Positions 42,123 to 51,248 of a stretch of DNA of 64,000 nucleotides are shown one piece after another. The stretch lies in NCBI GenBank assembly GCA_964613805.1, contig CAZTJF010000014.1:1-64000 (forward strand), given 5' to 3'. The position numbers were made by a program, and so were the translations under genes. The notes under the pieces were generated by a model. That model was not told where the DNA came from and searched no databases. It saw only the letters and a list, made by a program, of their open reading frames with translations. Each line of letters begins with the position of its first letter. Positions within the stretch are counted from its first letter, which is position 1. The stretch comes from XYD12-FULL-36-8 sp964613805 (lineage in GTDB: Bacteria; Bacteroidota; Ignavibacteria; Ignavibacteriales; Ignavibacteriaceae).

Positions 42123-42536
42123 ATGAAATTTGACAAAAGACGGGCAAACACAAAACAGGAAATACCGACTTCATCAATGCCAGATATTGTATTTATGTTA
42201 TTAATGTTTTTTATGACTGTAACTACCCTAAGAGAGGTGGACGTTTTTGTAGAATTCAAACTACCCGAAGCTAAAGCAATAGAAAAGATAGAAAATAAAC
42301 GCTTAGTTTCTTATGTGTGGGTTGGCAACACAGGAAGAATTCAAGTGAATGACAGTCTAATTAAGCTTGAAGAAATTCAAAATATCATGTATAAAAAACG
42401 CCAGGAACTTCCTAATGTAATAGTTTCCATGAGAATAGATAAAGGTCAGGAAATGGGACTTGTTACTGATATTCAACAAGAGCTTAGAAAAGCTTATTGC
42501 TTAAGGATAAATTACTCAACTAATATCAAAATATAA
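42123..42536 (+). CDS. ExbD/TolR-family protein (second copy)
   Basis: The 137-residue ExbD has the conserved Asp21 in TSSMPDIVFMLLMFF, one membrane segment and a periplasmic domain of normal length. It lies 20 bases after the first exbD and ends the operon before a strong terminator. The two paralogues differ in sequence and length, so they may assemble as a mixed complex with ExbB. Confidence 0.9.
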   Translation: MKFDKRRANTKQEIPTSSMPDIVFMLLMFFMTVTTLREVDVFVEFKLPEAKAIEKIENKRLVSYVWVGNTGRIQVNDSLIKLEEIQNIMYKKRQELPNVIVSMRIDKGQEMGLVTDIQQELRKAYCLRINYSTNIKI

Positions 42537-42561
42537 TTAGTGATTTAAGTTAGGTTATTTT

Positions 42562-42592
42562 AAAGGCAGGTTTATTTTAAGCCTGCCTTTTT
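42562..42592 (+). terminator. terminator of the exbB operon
   Basis: AAAGGCAGG (42562-42570) and CCTGCCTTT (42582-42590) form a 9-bp stem with an 11-base loop, and a T-run starts within the second arm. It lies 26 bases after the second exbD and 20 bases before yqeY. Confidence 0.9.
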
Positions 42593-42611
42593 CTATTTAA
42601 GAGGAATCAAA

Positions 42612-43058
42612 ATGACTTTAAGAGAAAAAATCAACAACGATTTAAAAGAAGCTATGAAATCCGGTGAAAAAGTCAAGCTCGAAACTATTCGCTCGATACG
42701 AGCTTTAATACTTGAGTTTGAAAAAAGCGGAGTTAACCGCGAAATGGCGGCCGAAGATGAAGTTAAAATTTTAAGTACAGCAGTTAAGAAACGAAAAGAA
42801 TCAATTGAACAATTTAGAAATGCTGGGCGTGAGGAACTTGCATTAAAGGAAGAAAAAGAGTTGAGCATTCTCTTAAATTATCTTCCGAAGCAATTGAATG
42901 AAATGGAAATAGCAGATGAAGTAAAACGGATTGCTTCTGAAATTGGAGCAAAATCGAAAGAAGATTTTCCCAAGCTAATGCCTTTGGTTATGAGGGAATT
43001 AAAAGGTAAAGCGGATGGAAAGTTAGTTAAAAGTATTGTTGAAAAATTCTTAAACTGA
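42612..43058 (+). CDS. yqeY: GatB/YqeY domain protein
   Basis: The 148-residue protein matches stand-alone YqeY proteins, which share the C-terminal helical domain of the amidotransferase subunit GatB. The pattern is LREKINNDLKEAMKSGEKVKLETIRSI at the start, KKRKESIEQFRNAGREELA near 60, YLPKQLN near 95 and MRELKGKADGKLV near 130. A tRNA-related role is presumed but not demonstrated. It starts the run yqeY-cvpA-mutS2. Confidence 0.93.
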   Translation: MTLREKINNDLKEAMKSGEKVKLETIRSIRALILEFEKSGVNREMAAEDEVKILSTAVKKRKESIEQFRNAGREELALKEEKELSILLNYLPKQLNEMEIADEVKRIASEIGAKSKEDFPKLMPLVMRELKGKADGKLVKSIVEKFLN

Positions 43059-43060
43059 AA

Positions 43061-43579
43061 ATGATATTTTTAGATATCATCATTTTAATTGTACTCTTAA
43101 TCGGATTTATCCTTGGTTACAAAGACGGATTTGTTCGAAAACTTATTGGATTAATTGGTTTAGCTCTTGCAATTTATTTAGCAGTGCTATTGGCAGCACC
43201 TTCAGGTCGTTTAATTGAATCTACTTTTGGAATCGAGTTTTATCTTTCTGAAATAATCGGCGGTGCAGTTGTTTTTCTTGTTATTATGATAATCATCTCA
43301 ATAGTTAAGAGGGTAGTTCATCCATTTGATAAAGTGAACAATTTATTTAACCAAATCTTTGGCGGCGCAGTTGGAGTTCTACAGGTTTTATTTTTTCTCA
43401 GTGCAGTATTTATTATCATGAAAATATTTGATCTTCCAAGCGAAAATACTGCAAAGTCTTCTCTCATTTATCCTCATGTTTACAAAGTTATTCCATCCAC
43501 AATTGATTATCTTCAAGAGTACACACCCGATTCTCGAAAACTAATCAAAGATTACATCAACGAAAAAGATTCTGTCTGA
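43061..43579 (+). CDS. CvpA-family membrane protein
   Basis: The 172-residue protein has four membrane segments and the CvpA start DIIILIVLLIGFILGYKDGFVRKLIGLIGL. The family is named for a gene needed for colicin V production; its actual role in most bacteria is unsettled. It begins 2 bases after yqeY and its TGA overlaps the mutS2 ATG by one base (TGATG). Confidence 0.88.
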   Translation: MIFLDIIILIVLLIGFILGYKDGFVRKLIGLIGLALAIYLAVLLAAPSGRLIESTFGIEFYLSEIIGGAVVFLVIMIIISIVKRVVHPFDKVNNLFNQIFGGAVGVLQVLFFLSAVFIIMKIFDLPSENTAKSSLIYPHVYKVIPSTIDYLQEYTPDSRKLIKDYINEKDSV

Positions 43580-45915
43580 TGATTGCAAAATCAGCATTTG
43601 AAAAATTAGAGTTTACGAAAGTTCTAACCTATATCTCCAACTACTGTGCTACGGAAAAAGGAAAAAGTAGAGTACTTTCATTAGTTCCCTTAACTGATCA
43701 AGAAGATATTATACGAACCGGAAAGCAGATAACCGAAGCAAAAGATATTCTTACAAAACATGCAAATCCTCCGATTGATTTTTTACCTGATATTGAAAAT
43801 GTATTATCTCAAAGTGCAATTGAAGGAGCTTTACTTGAAAGTAAAAAAAATCTGGATATTCTTAAACTGGCGGTGATTTCCCGAAATTTATTTCAATTCT
43901 TAAAAGAGAATACTGAAAATATTTCCTTAATTCGCACCTTAAGTCAGTTCCTGTTTGTTGATAAAGCTTTCGAGAATTATATACAGCGAATCATAAATGA
44001 ACAAGGTGAGATTAAGGACAATGCGAGTCCTAAATTAAATGAAATTCGCAAAGAGGTTTCTTCAAGAAAAGAAGAACTGATTCGATCTGTTAACAAAATT
44101 GTTAAGCAGCTAAAAGAAGACAATTTAGTTAGAGAGGATTATGTTACTTTAAGAGATGGTAGAATTGTACTTCCGATTAAAGTTGAGCACAAAAGACATA
44201 TTCGGGGATTTATTCACTCAGAATCATCAACTGGTCAAACAGTCTACATTGAACCTGAAGAAACACTCGAACTAAATAATGATATAATCTCTTTAACATT
44301 TGCTGAAAAAAGGGAGATAGAACGAATACTTAAGGAAATTACTAAGCGAATCGGTGTTGTTAGTCCTGAATTGCGAGCAAGTCTTAACGCAGTTACAGAA
44401 ATTGATTCGATTTTTGCTCGAGCTAAATATTCTATTGAAATAATTGGCTGCTTTCCTTCAATAGTTAATTCAAAACCTATTTACATTGACAATGCAAGAC
44501 ATCCAATCCTTCTGAAAAAATTTGGGAGGGATAAAACTATCCCTCTCACTGTAAATATTGACAAGCAAAATGTAATTTTAATAACCGGACCTAATGCCGG
44601 GGGCAAGACTGTCGTACTTAAAACATTAGGATTGCTTCATTTGATGATAAACTCCGGTATTCATATTCCGTGCAATCCCGACTCCAATTTTCATTTCTTC
44701 AATAATATTTTAGTTGATATCGGCGATGAACAATCTCTCGAGGATGATTTATCTACTTTTAGTTCTCATCTTTCAAATATCAATCACATTTTGAATTGTG
44801 CTTCAAGCGATTCTCTAATTTTATTAGATGAAGTTGGAACGGGTACTGATCCTGCAGAAGGTTCTGCATTGGCAGCAGGAATACTACTCCAACTGAGAGA
44901 TAAAAAGTCTTTGGTTTTTGCCACGACACATCATGGTAATTTGAAAATAATCGCACACGATATGCTCGGTTTTGAAAATGCTGCTATGGAGTTTGATCAC
45001 CAAAATCTGCAGCCAACATACAAATTCAAGCAGGGAATTCCCGGCTCAAGCTATGCATTTGAAATTGCCAAGCGAATTGGTTTGGATGATAAGGTTATGA
45101 CTTCTGCACAACATTACCTTGATTCAGATAAGCACAATGTTGAGAGGTTTCTTATTAACCTCGAGGAAAAATCCCAAGAGTTAGAACTGCATCTAAATAA
45201 AGTAAAAGTTGAAAATGAAAAGTTGAAAGAACTTTCAGATAACTACAAATCCAACATTCAAAAACTTAACAACGAAAAAAAGGAAATAATAAAAAAAGCA
45301 AAATCAGAAGCAGATGATTACCTCAAAGGTTTAAATAAGAAATTTGAAAAAATAATTAAAGATTTGAAAGAATCTAACGCTAACAAAGAAGTGATTAAAT
45401 CATCACAAGTTATTATCAAGGAATTGAAAGAAAAAAATAAAGCGATATTTTCTGAAACTTTGGAGATTGAATCTAAAGAAGAAAATTTGATTGTGGGTGA
45501 TTTTGTTCAAATTAAAAACACGCACACATCTGGAGAGATTATTGAAATATCTAAGGATAAAGCAACCATAATTTCCGGAGGTTTAAAGATTCAAGTCTCA
45601 TTGAAAGATCTTATTAAAACTAAAAAAGAAAAGATAATTCGGGATAATTTTGTTAATTTTTCTATTGCAAATCCTTCATATCGTTTGGATATTAGAGGTG
45701 AGAAACCTGAAGAAGCAGAGATTGAGGTTCTTACGTTTATTGATGATGCGTATGTCGCAGGTTTATCCCGTGTAGAAATTTTACATGGTAAGGGTACGGG
45801 TGTTCTAAAAAAATTAGTAAAAGAAATCTTGAAGAAACATGATAAGGTTAAAGAGTTTCAGTTTGCACCCATTGACTTAGGTGGAGATGGAATTACGATT
45901 GCCGAATTAAAATAA
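43579..45915 (+). CDS. mutS2: MutS2 family protein
   Basis: The 778-residue MutS2 lacks the mismatch-recognition domain of MutS1. It has the ABC-type ATPase with Walker A ITGPNAGGKT near 334, Walker B LILLDEVGTGTDPAEGSALA near 413 and THHGNLK near 452, a long coiled coil (about 520-630), a KOW-like segment, and a C-terminal Smr nuclease domain (LDIRGEKPEEAE near 700 and HGKGTGVL near 735). MutS2 acts on branched DNA or in ribosome rescue, depending on the organism. It follows cvpA directly. Confidence 0.96.
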   Translation: MIAKSAFEKLEFTKVLTYISNYCATEKGKSRVLSLVPLTDQEDIIRTGKQITEAKDILTKHANPPIDFLPDIENVLSQSAIEGALLESKKNLDILKLAVISRNLFQFLKENTENISLIRTLSQFLFVDKAFENYIQRIINEQGEIKDNASPKLNEIRKEVSSRKEELIRSVNKIVKQLKEDNLVREDYVTLRDGRIVLPIKVEHKRHIRGFIHSESSTGQTVYIEPEETLELNNDIISLTFAEKREIERILKEITKRIGVVSPELRASLNAVTEIDSIFARAKYSIEIIGCFPSIVNSKPIYIDNARHPILLKKFGRDKTIPLTVNIDKQNVILITGPNAGGKTVVLKTLGLLHLMINSGIHIPCNPDSNFHFFNNILVDIGDEQSLEDDLSTFSSHLSNINHILNCASSDSLILLDEVGTGTDPAEGSALAAGILLQLRDKKSLVFATTHHGNLKIIAHDMLGFENAAMEFDHQNLQPTYKFKQGIPGSSYAFEIAKRIGLDDKVMTSAQHYLDSDKHNVERFLINLEEKSQELELHLNKVKVENEKLKELSDNYKSNIQKLNNEKKEIIKKAKSEADDYLKGLNKKFEKIIKDLKESNANKEVIKSSQVIIKELKEKNKAIFSETLEIESKEENLIVGDFVQIKNTHTSGEIIEISKDKATIISGGLKIQVSLKDLIKTKKEKIIRDNFVNFSIANPSYRLDIRGEKPEEAEIEVLTFIDDAYVAGLSRVEILHGKGTGVLKKLVKEILKKHDKVKEFQFAPIDLGGDGITIAELK

Positions 45916-45945
45916 TTTCTTAAATTCAATATCTGAGAATATTTA

Positions 45946-47433
45946 TTGTTTAAAAAAATCCTAATAACCAACCGTGGAGAAATTGCAGTTAGAATTATCC
46001 GTGCTTGCAGAGAACTCCAGATTATTTCAGCAGCGATTTATTCTGATGCTGATAAAACTTCTTTACACACCGCTCTTGCTGATGAATCGCATTACATTGG
46101 AGCAGCACCAGCAAGTGAATCATACCTGAATAAAAACAAAATAATTGAACTAGCAAAGAAAATCAATGCTGATGCAATTCATCCGGGCTACGGGTTTTTT
46201 TCAGAAAATTCTGATTTCATTCGCAGTGTTGAAGATGCTGGTATTATTTTTATAGGACCATCATCAAAATCTGTTAGCATGATGGGAAATAAAACTGAAG
46301 CTCGATCATTAATGAGTAAACACAAAGTTCCTATAGTTCCAGGAACAATTAAACCAATTCAGAATATAGATGAAGGACATAAACTTGCTTTGCAAATTGG
46401 TTACCCAGTCTTGTTAAAAGCCGCTGCGGGAGGCGGAGGTAAAGGAATGCGGAAAACAACTTCTGAAGCCGAATTCTCTTCAGCATTTGAAGCGGTTAAA
46501 CGTGAGGCATTGAAAGCATTTGCCAATGATGATATTTACATAGAAAAGTATATTGAAAATCCTCGCCATATTGAAGTGCAGGTTTTTGGCGATAAATTTG
46601 GAAATTATGTGCATCTGTTTGAACGAGAATGCTCGATACAACGAAGACACCAAAAAATTATTGAAGAAGCACCATCTTCATTTGTTGATTCGACTACTCG
46701 TGAAAAAATTACGCTTGCCGCAGTAAATGCAGCTAAGGCATGCAATTATTTTAACGCCGGAACCATAGAGTTTCTTATGGATGCTGATAAGAATTTTTAT
46801 TTTCTTGAAATGAATACACGGATTCAGGTTGAACATCCTGTAACCGAAATGATAACCGGAAAGGATTTGGTTAAAGAACAAATTGCAATCTCTTCAGGAA
46901 TACCGTTATCTTTTTCACAAGATGACCTTAAAATTAATTGTCATGCCATCGAAACAAGAATTTATGCTGAAGATCCTCAAAATAATTTTTTACCTTCCAC
47001 CGGGACAATCTCAGATTACAGCGAGCCATCAGGGTTAGGTGTAAGAGTTGACTCCGGTATTAGACGAGGTTCCACCATTTCAGTTTTTTACGATCCATTG
47101 TTAGCTAAATTAGTCTGTTGGGATTCAGACAGGAAAAGTGCGATAAACAAAACATTGCGTGCTCTCACAGAATTTAATATTGCCGGGCTTACAAATAATA
47201 TTTCTTTTTTATCTAAGGTTATCAGCAGCGATAAATTTATGGCAGGAAATTTTGATATAAATTTTTTAGATAGAGAAAAATTATTGTATGATGATAATGG
47301 CGGTAATTCAAACAATCAAGATATTCAAAAAGCATCAGCCATACTTGCCGGTCAATTGAGAATGAGAACTCAATTTTTGCAGCAAAAGCCAAGCTTATCT
47401 AAGAATAGTTGGATAGAACAAAATTATGAGTGA
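45946..47433 (+). CDS. biotin carboxylase subunit
   Basis: The 495-residue ATP-grasp enzyme carboxylates biotin with bicarbonate and ATP. It has LITNRGEIAVRIIRAC at the N-terminus, HPGYGFFSEN near 77, KAAAGGGGKGMRKT near 159, ERECSIQRRHQKIIEEAP near 222 and FLEMNTRIQVEHPVTE near 287. The start is TTG at 45946, which gives the family-typical MFKKILITNRGE. It is followed with an 8-base overlap by a biotin carrier gene, so the two form one enzyme with a carboxyltransferase encoded elsewhere. Acetyl-CoA, propionyl-CoA or another acyl-CoA are possible substrates. Confidence 0.93.
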   Translation: MFKKILITNRGEIAVRIIRACRELQIISAAIYSDADKTSLHTALADESHYIGAAPASESYLNKNKIIELAKKINADAIHPGYGFFSENSDFIRSVEDAGIIFIGPSSKSVSMMGNKTEARSLMSKHKVPIVPGTIKPIQNIDEGHKLALQIGYPVLLKAAAGGGGKGMRKTTSEAEFSSAFEAVKREALKAFANDDIYIEKYIENPRHIEVQVFGDKFGNYVHLFERECSIQRRHQKIIEEAPSSFVDSTTREKITLAAVNAAKACNYFNAGTIEFLMDADKNFYFLEMNTRIQVEHPVTEMITGKDLVKEQIAISSGIPLSFSQDDLKINCHAIETRIYAEDPQNNFLPSTGTISDYSEPSGLGVRVDSGIRRGSTISVFYDPLLAKLVCWDSDRKSAINKTLRALTEFNIAGLTNNISFLSKVISSDKFMAGNFDINFLDREKLLYDDNGGNSNNQDIQKASAILAGQLRMRTQFLQQKPSLSKNSWIEQNYE

Positions 47434-47929
47434 GTTTGTTATTTCAATTAATGGAAAAAAAAACACACTTAATTTTCTAAGTGATTCAAAAGTAATTTAC
47501 AACAATGAAGAGTTAGATTTTGAAATAATTGATTTAGCAAATAATGTTTACCTCTTGAGAATTGACAAAAAATTGTTCAATTTTACATGTACTCATAAAA
47601 ACAATGAAAATATTATTCTATTTTCACAAAGTGAAAAATTTGAATTAACTGTTCGAACCTCACTTCAGGATAAAGCAAATGAGGTTTTGGCAAACAAACT
47701 TTCTTCACATCATCATTTAGAAGTTAAAGCCCCAATGTCGGGAATGATATTGAAATTGAAGAAGCAAAAGGGTGATATGGTAAATCATGGTGAAGCAGTA
47801 ATGATTCTTGAAGCGATGAAAATGGAAAATGAAATTCGTTCGCTTAGAGACGGCATTATAAAAGAAATTTTTGTGAAAGAAGGGGCAGCAGTAGAAAAGG
47901 GTACGTTACTTTTTTCAGTAGAAACTTAA
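47426..47929 (+). CDS. biotin carboxyl carrier protein
   Basis: The 167-residue protein ends in a biotinyl domain with EAMKMEN, where Lys132 is the biotinylation site, preceded by VKAPMSGMILKLKKQKGDMV. The N-terminal 95 residues resemble the BT linker domain of acyl-CoA carboxylase alpha chains, so the pair looks like such an alpha chain split in two. The gene overlaps the biotin carboxylase by 8 bases. No carboxyltransferase gene is in the window. Confidence 0.92.
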   Translation: MSEFVISINGKKNTLNFLSDSKVIYNNEELDFEIIDLANNVYLLRIDKKLFNFTCTHKNNENIILFSQSEKFELTVRTSLQDKANEVLANKLSSHHHLEVKAPMSGMILKLKKQKGDMVNHGEAVMILEAMKMENEIRSLRDGIIKEIFVKEGAAVEKGTLLFSVET

Positions 47930-47964
47930 GTTCTCTATAAATAACTATATCTATAACTCAGAAT

Positions 47965-47970
47965 AGGAGG
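47965..47970 (+). promoter_or_regulatory. ribosome-binding site fixing the TTG start of the FadL-like gene
   Basis: AGGAGG lies 4 bases before TTG at 47975. It is a full consensus site and supports the non-ATG start, which also gives a clean signal peptide. Confidence 0.75.
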
Positions 47971-47974
47971 TCAA

Positions 47975-49225
47975 TTGAAAACTTTCTTTCTTTGCATGGT
48001 CCTGCTTTTAACATTTTCAACAGAAAATTCACTTGCAGGAGGATTTCAATTAAATGAACATGGTGCTAAGCCGATGGGAATGGGCGGTGCATTTACCGCT
48101 ATTGCCAATGATGCATCAGCAATTTATTGGAATGGTGCTGGTCTTACTCAATTAACAGGAACCCAGATAATGCTTGGGACAGCATTAATTACTCCTGTTT
48201 CATCTTTTCGTGGTGTTGCGCCTCAAATAACCGAATACAAAATGGAAAAACAAACCTTCTTTCCGAGCCATGTTTTTGCTGCTTTTCGAGCAAACGAAAA
48301 TATAGTATGGGGAATTGGAGTTACCACTCCATTCGGTCTTGGAACTAAATGGGACGAGAATTGGATTGGAAAATATCTTGCTGTTGAAACTGAACTTATG
48401 ACTTTCGCTGTGATGCCAACTTGGGCATTCAGCTTAACAGATAATTTTTCGATTAGTGCGGGATTTCAATACAGTTATGCAACTGTTCTTATCACAAGAA
48501 AAAATTCTCAGGCGCCGTTTGCTGGTGACGCTTTTATACATTTAGAGGGTGATGATAAAGATGCATTCGGTTATCAATTTGGTTTAATGTATAAACCTGT
48601 AAAAAATGTAACTATTGGTGCTTCATTTCATAGCAAAGTTGATTACAAGTTTAAAGGTAAAGCTGATGCAACAGGTGCTCAGCAATTGATCGATACAAAA
48701 AGACTTCCAAAGGATGCTGATATAGAAGCAAAATTAACAACACCTATGAATATTGCTGTTGGAGTGGCATTAGATCCAATATCGCAATTAACGTTGAGTT
48801 TTGATTATCAATTTGTCGGCTGGTCAAGTTATGATGTTTTAGCCGTAAACTTTATTGATCCGGCTTTTACTGATTTAGCCAGCCCACGTGATTATGAAGA
48901 CACGTTTATTGGCAGATTTGGATTTGAGTATAGACTTTCACCTGCATTATCACTTCTTGGCGGAGTATATTACGATAATCATCCTGTTGTGCCTGAAAAG
49001 GTCAGTCCATCTTTACCAGATGCAAACCGTTTAGGATTTAGCGGTGGATTTGATTTTAAGGTATCACCAAAATTCGGAATTTCTGCTTCCTACTTATTCA
49101 TCAGGTCCCAAGAGAATACTGTAACTAATTCTCAGGAGGATTATACTGCCGGTATTTCTCCCTTTAATGGGACTTATAATTCAATTGCGAATATATTCTC
49201 ACTTAGTTTATCATATAGCTTTTAA
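47975..49225 (+). CDS. OmpP1/FadL-family outer membrane transporter
   Basis: The 416-residue protein has a signal peptide (about 1-22, ending SLAGG) and the FadL N-terminal hatch motif FQLNEHGAKPMGMGGAFTA, then NDASAIYWNGAGLTQL. The rest consists of amphipathic strands and the last residues (IFSLSLSYSF) form an outer-membrane insertion signal with terminal Phe. FadL proteins import long-chain fatty acids and other hydrophobic compounds. It precedes a lipase-like lipoprotein gene by 17 bases, suggesting joint lipid hydrolysis and uptake. Confidence 0.93.
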   Translation: MKTFFLCMVLLLTFSTENSLAGGFQLNEHGAKPMGMGGAFTAIANDASAIYWNGAGLTQLTGTQIMLGTALITPVSSFRGVAPQITEYKMEKQTFFPSHVFAAFRANENIVWGIGVTTPFGLGTKWDENWIGKYLAVETELMTFAVMPTWAFSLTDNFSISAGFQYSYATVLITRKNSQAPFAGDAFIHLEGDDKDAFGYQFGLMYKPVKNVTIGASFHSKVDYKFKGKADATGAQQLIDTKRLPKDADIEAKLTTPMNIAVGVALDPISQLTLSFDYQFVGWSSYDVLAVNFIDPAFTDLASPRDYEDTFIGRFGFEYRLSPALSLLGGVYYDNHPVVPEKVSPSLPDANRLGFSGGFDFKVSPKFGISASYLFIRSQENTVTNSQEDYTAGISPFNGTYNSIANIFSLSLSYSF

Positions 49226-49242
49226 GGAAGGAGATTAATAAA

Positions 49243-50652
49243 ATGAAAAAGAAATTAATTTTAGCCGTTTGTGTTTTAATCGCATCAGTCCTTCTGATAT
49301 CATGTGAGGATCGTTCTGAACTTCAAGCACCAAGCGCACCTAATTTTACTCAAGGCAATGCTAATTTCACAAGATATGTTGCAATTGGAAATAGCTTAAC
49401 TTCAGGCTACCAATCTAGCTCTTTGTATGAAAGCGCTCAACTCTATTCATATCCCCACCTGATTGCTAAGGAAGTTGGGACTGATTTTATCCAACCAATA
49501 ATAAATGATCCGGGGACGGTTGGTAGAATTGAAATAAAATCACTAAATCCTTTCACTTTAACTTATAATCCAAGTGGTGGATCATTGACTAATCCTAATG
49601 CTCAGTATTATAATAATCTTGGAATACCAGGCATTGTTTTAGCAGATGTTATGAATTCAGTGAATACTGTTAGTTCATTTTCAAAAAGTCCATTCATTGA
49701 TATTATTTTACGAGGAAAAGGAACACAGTTTGCTCAGGCAAAAGATTTAAATGGAAATAAACCAACTTTTATTTCGCTGTGGATTGGCAATAATGATGTT
49801 TTAGGTTTTGCTACAAGCGGAGGTGTTAGACCAACAACTCCAACGGATGCGAATACTTTTACATTTCTATACAATCAATTGACTGATAGTCTTTTGACAA
49901 CAGGTGCTAAAATTGTAGTTGCAAATATTCCAGATGTAGCAGCAATTCCATTTTTTACTACTGTGGGTCCTGGTATTGCTCAGAAGTTAAGTTCACTTGG
50001 TATTGCAGGAATGTACTACCAGCAGCATGGACAATACAATGGAACTGTTCTGCCTGTGTCGGCTTTAGCAAATTATTCTGCGTTAATAACATTGCTTGGG
50101 CAAAATTATGCTGGACTTCTCGGTACATCAACAGGAAAATTTTATAGAGATAATAATGTAGATATAACACCACTTATAACGGCTGGAATATTAGATACGA
50201 ACCAAGTATTTGGATTACATCCTAAAAATCCTTGGCCAGATGCATTAATTCTTGATGCAAGTGAAATTACTACTGCAAGAAACGCCACTTCGGCTTATAA
50301 CACAGCGATCACATCTATTGCAGCTGGTAAAGGTTTCGGACTTGTTGATATGAATTCAGTTTTTAACCAAATTCGTTCACACGATTTTTCGGGTGGAACA
50401 ACATATGATGGAATCGTTTTCACAACAACATTTGTTACTGGTGGGTTATTCAGTTTAGATGGTGTTCATCCAACGAGCCGAGGGCAGGGAATTATTGCTA
50501 ATGAATTTATCAAAGTTATCAATGCAAAATGGGGAGCAAGTATTCCCTTAGTAAATATTTCTCAAATTCCTGGAAGCTTGATTCTTGCAAAAACGAGTTC
50601 ATTAGGAATACCCGTGTTTGAAAAAGGCACTTTAGATAATTTATTGTTCTAA
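49243..50652 (+). CDS. SGNH/GDSL hydrolase lipoprotein
   Basis: The 469-residue lipoprotein has a signal peptide with Cys at about residue 21 (LLISC). Block I reads VAIGNSLTSGY near 43-53 with the nucleophilic Ser in GNSLTSG, WIGNNDVL near 180 is the Asn-bearing block III, and SLDGVHPTSRGQ near 405 carries the catalytic Asp and His. It would be an esterase or lipase at the outer membrane. Its position behind the FadL-like gene suggests that it releases fatty acids for import. A terminator follows the stop codon by about 20 bases. Confidence 0.92.
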   Translation: MKKKLILAVCVLIASVLLISCEDRSELQAPSAPNFTQGNANFTRYVAIGNSLTSGYQSSSLYESAQLYSYPHLIAKEVGTDFIQPIINDPGTVGRIEIKSLNPFTLTYNPSGGSLTNPNAQYYNNLGIPGIVLADVMNSVNTVSSFSKSPFIDIILRGKGTQFAQAKDLNGNKPTFISLWIGNNDVLGFATSGGVRPTTPTDANTFTFLYNQLTDSLLTTGAKIVVANIPDVAAIPFFTTVGPGIAQKLSSLGIAGMYYQQHGQYNGTVLPVSALANYSALITLLGQNYAGLLGTSTGKFYRDNNVDITPLITAGILDTNQVFGLHPKNPWPDALILDASEITTARNATSAYNTAITSIAAGKGFGLVDMNSVFNQIRSHDFSGGTTYDGIVFTTTFVTGGLFSLDGVHPTSRGQGIIANEFIKVINAKWGASIPLVNISQIPGSLILAKTSSLGIPVFEKGTLDNLLF

Positions 50653-50672
50653 AATCAGTTATCACTATTTCT

Positions 50673-50707
50673 AAACCCGACTTTTTCACAAGGTCGGGTT
50701 TTTTTTG
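50673..50707 (+). terminator. terminator after the GDSL hydrolase
   Basis: AACCCGAC (50674-50681) and GTCGGGTT (50693-50700) form an 8-bp stem with an 11-base loop, followed by a long T-run. Confidence 0.92.
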
Positions 50708-50802
50708 CGATATGAGTGAATTTCGTTCAAAATATAGTATTTATTACAAAGTTTGATTAAATTAAAATAAATTCTTAATAAAATATTTTTTGGAGGTGTT
50801 AT

Positions 50803-51222
50803 ATGGCTTTTTCTTTGAATAAAATTATGCTAATTGGCAATCTGGGCAAAGATTGTGAAACAAGATTCACAACCGGGAATGTTTCTGTAACTAATTTCAC
50901 ACTTGCTACAACATACAGCTATAAGGACAAAACCGGTAATTGGAAAGATGAAACTACATGGCACAATATCGTATCTTTTGCTTTATCAGATTATATGAAG
51001 GAAAATTTAAAGAAGGGAAAGAAATTCTTTGTTGAGGGCAGACTAACTAAAAGAGATTACACAGATAAAGATGGAAATAAAAAATATTTTACTGAAGTTA
51101 TCTCTGAACGACTAATTCCTTTAGAAAGTACTGCGGGTGCTTCCGGTGAGGAAGATAAAACAGCATCTTCTGAAGCACCACCAGATATAACTCCTGAAAA
51201 TAATGAAGACCTACCGTTCTAA
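50803..51222 (+). CDS. ssb: single-stranded DNA-binding protein
   Basis: The 139-residue protein has an OB fold starting LNKIMLIGNLGKDCETRF, a WHNIVSF segment near 53, a FVEGRLTKRDY strand near 72, and an acidic C-terminus ending EDLPF, the tip that recruits replication and repair proteins. A GGAGG site lies 8 bases upstream of the ATG. A gldE/CorC-like gene follows after 26 bases, the gene order known from Bacteroidetes. Confidence 0.95.
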   Translation: MAFSLNKIMLIGNLGKDCETRFTTGNVSVTNFTLATTYSYKDKTGNWKDETTWHNIVSFALSDYMKENLKKGKKFFVEGRLTKRDYTDKDGNKKYFTEVISERLIPLESTAGASGEEDKTASSEAPPDITPENNEDLPF

Positions 51223-51248
51223 ATAGAATGTTTAACAATGCGGAGTAA

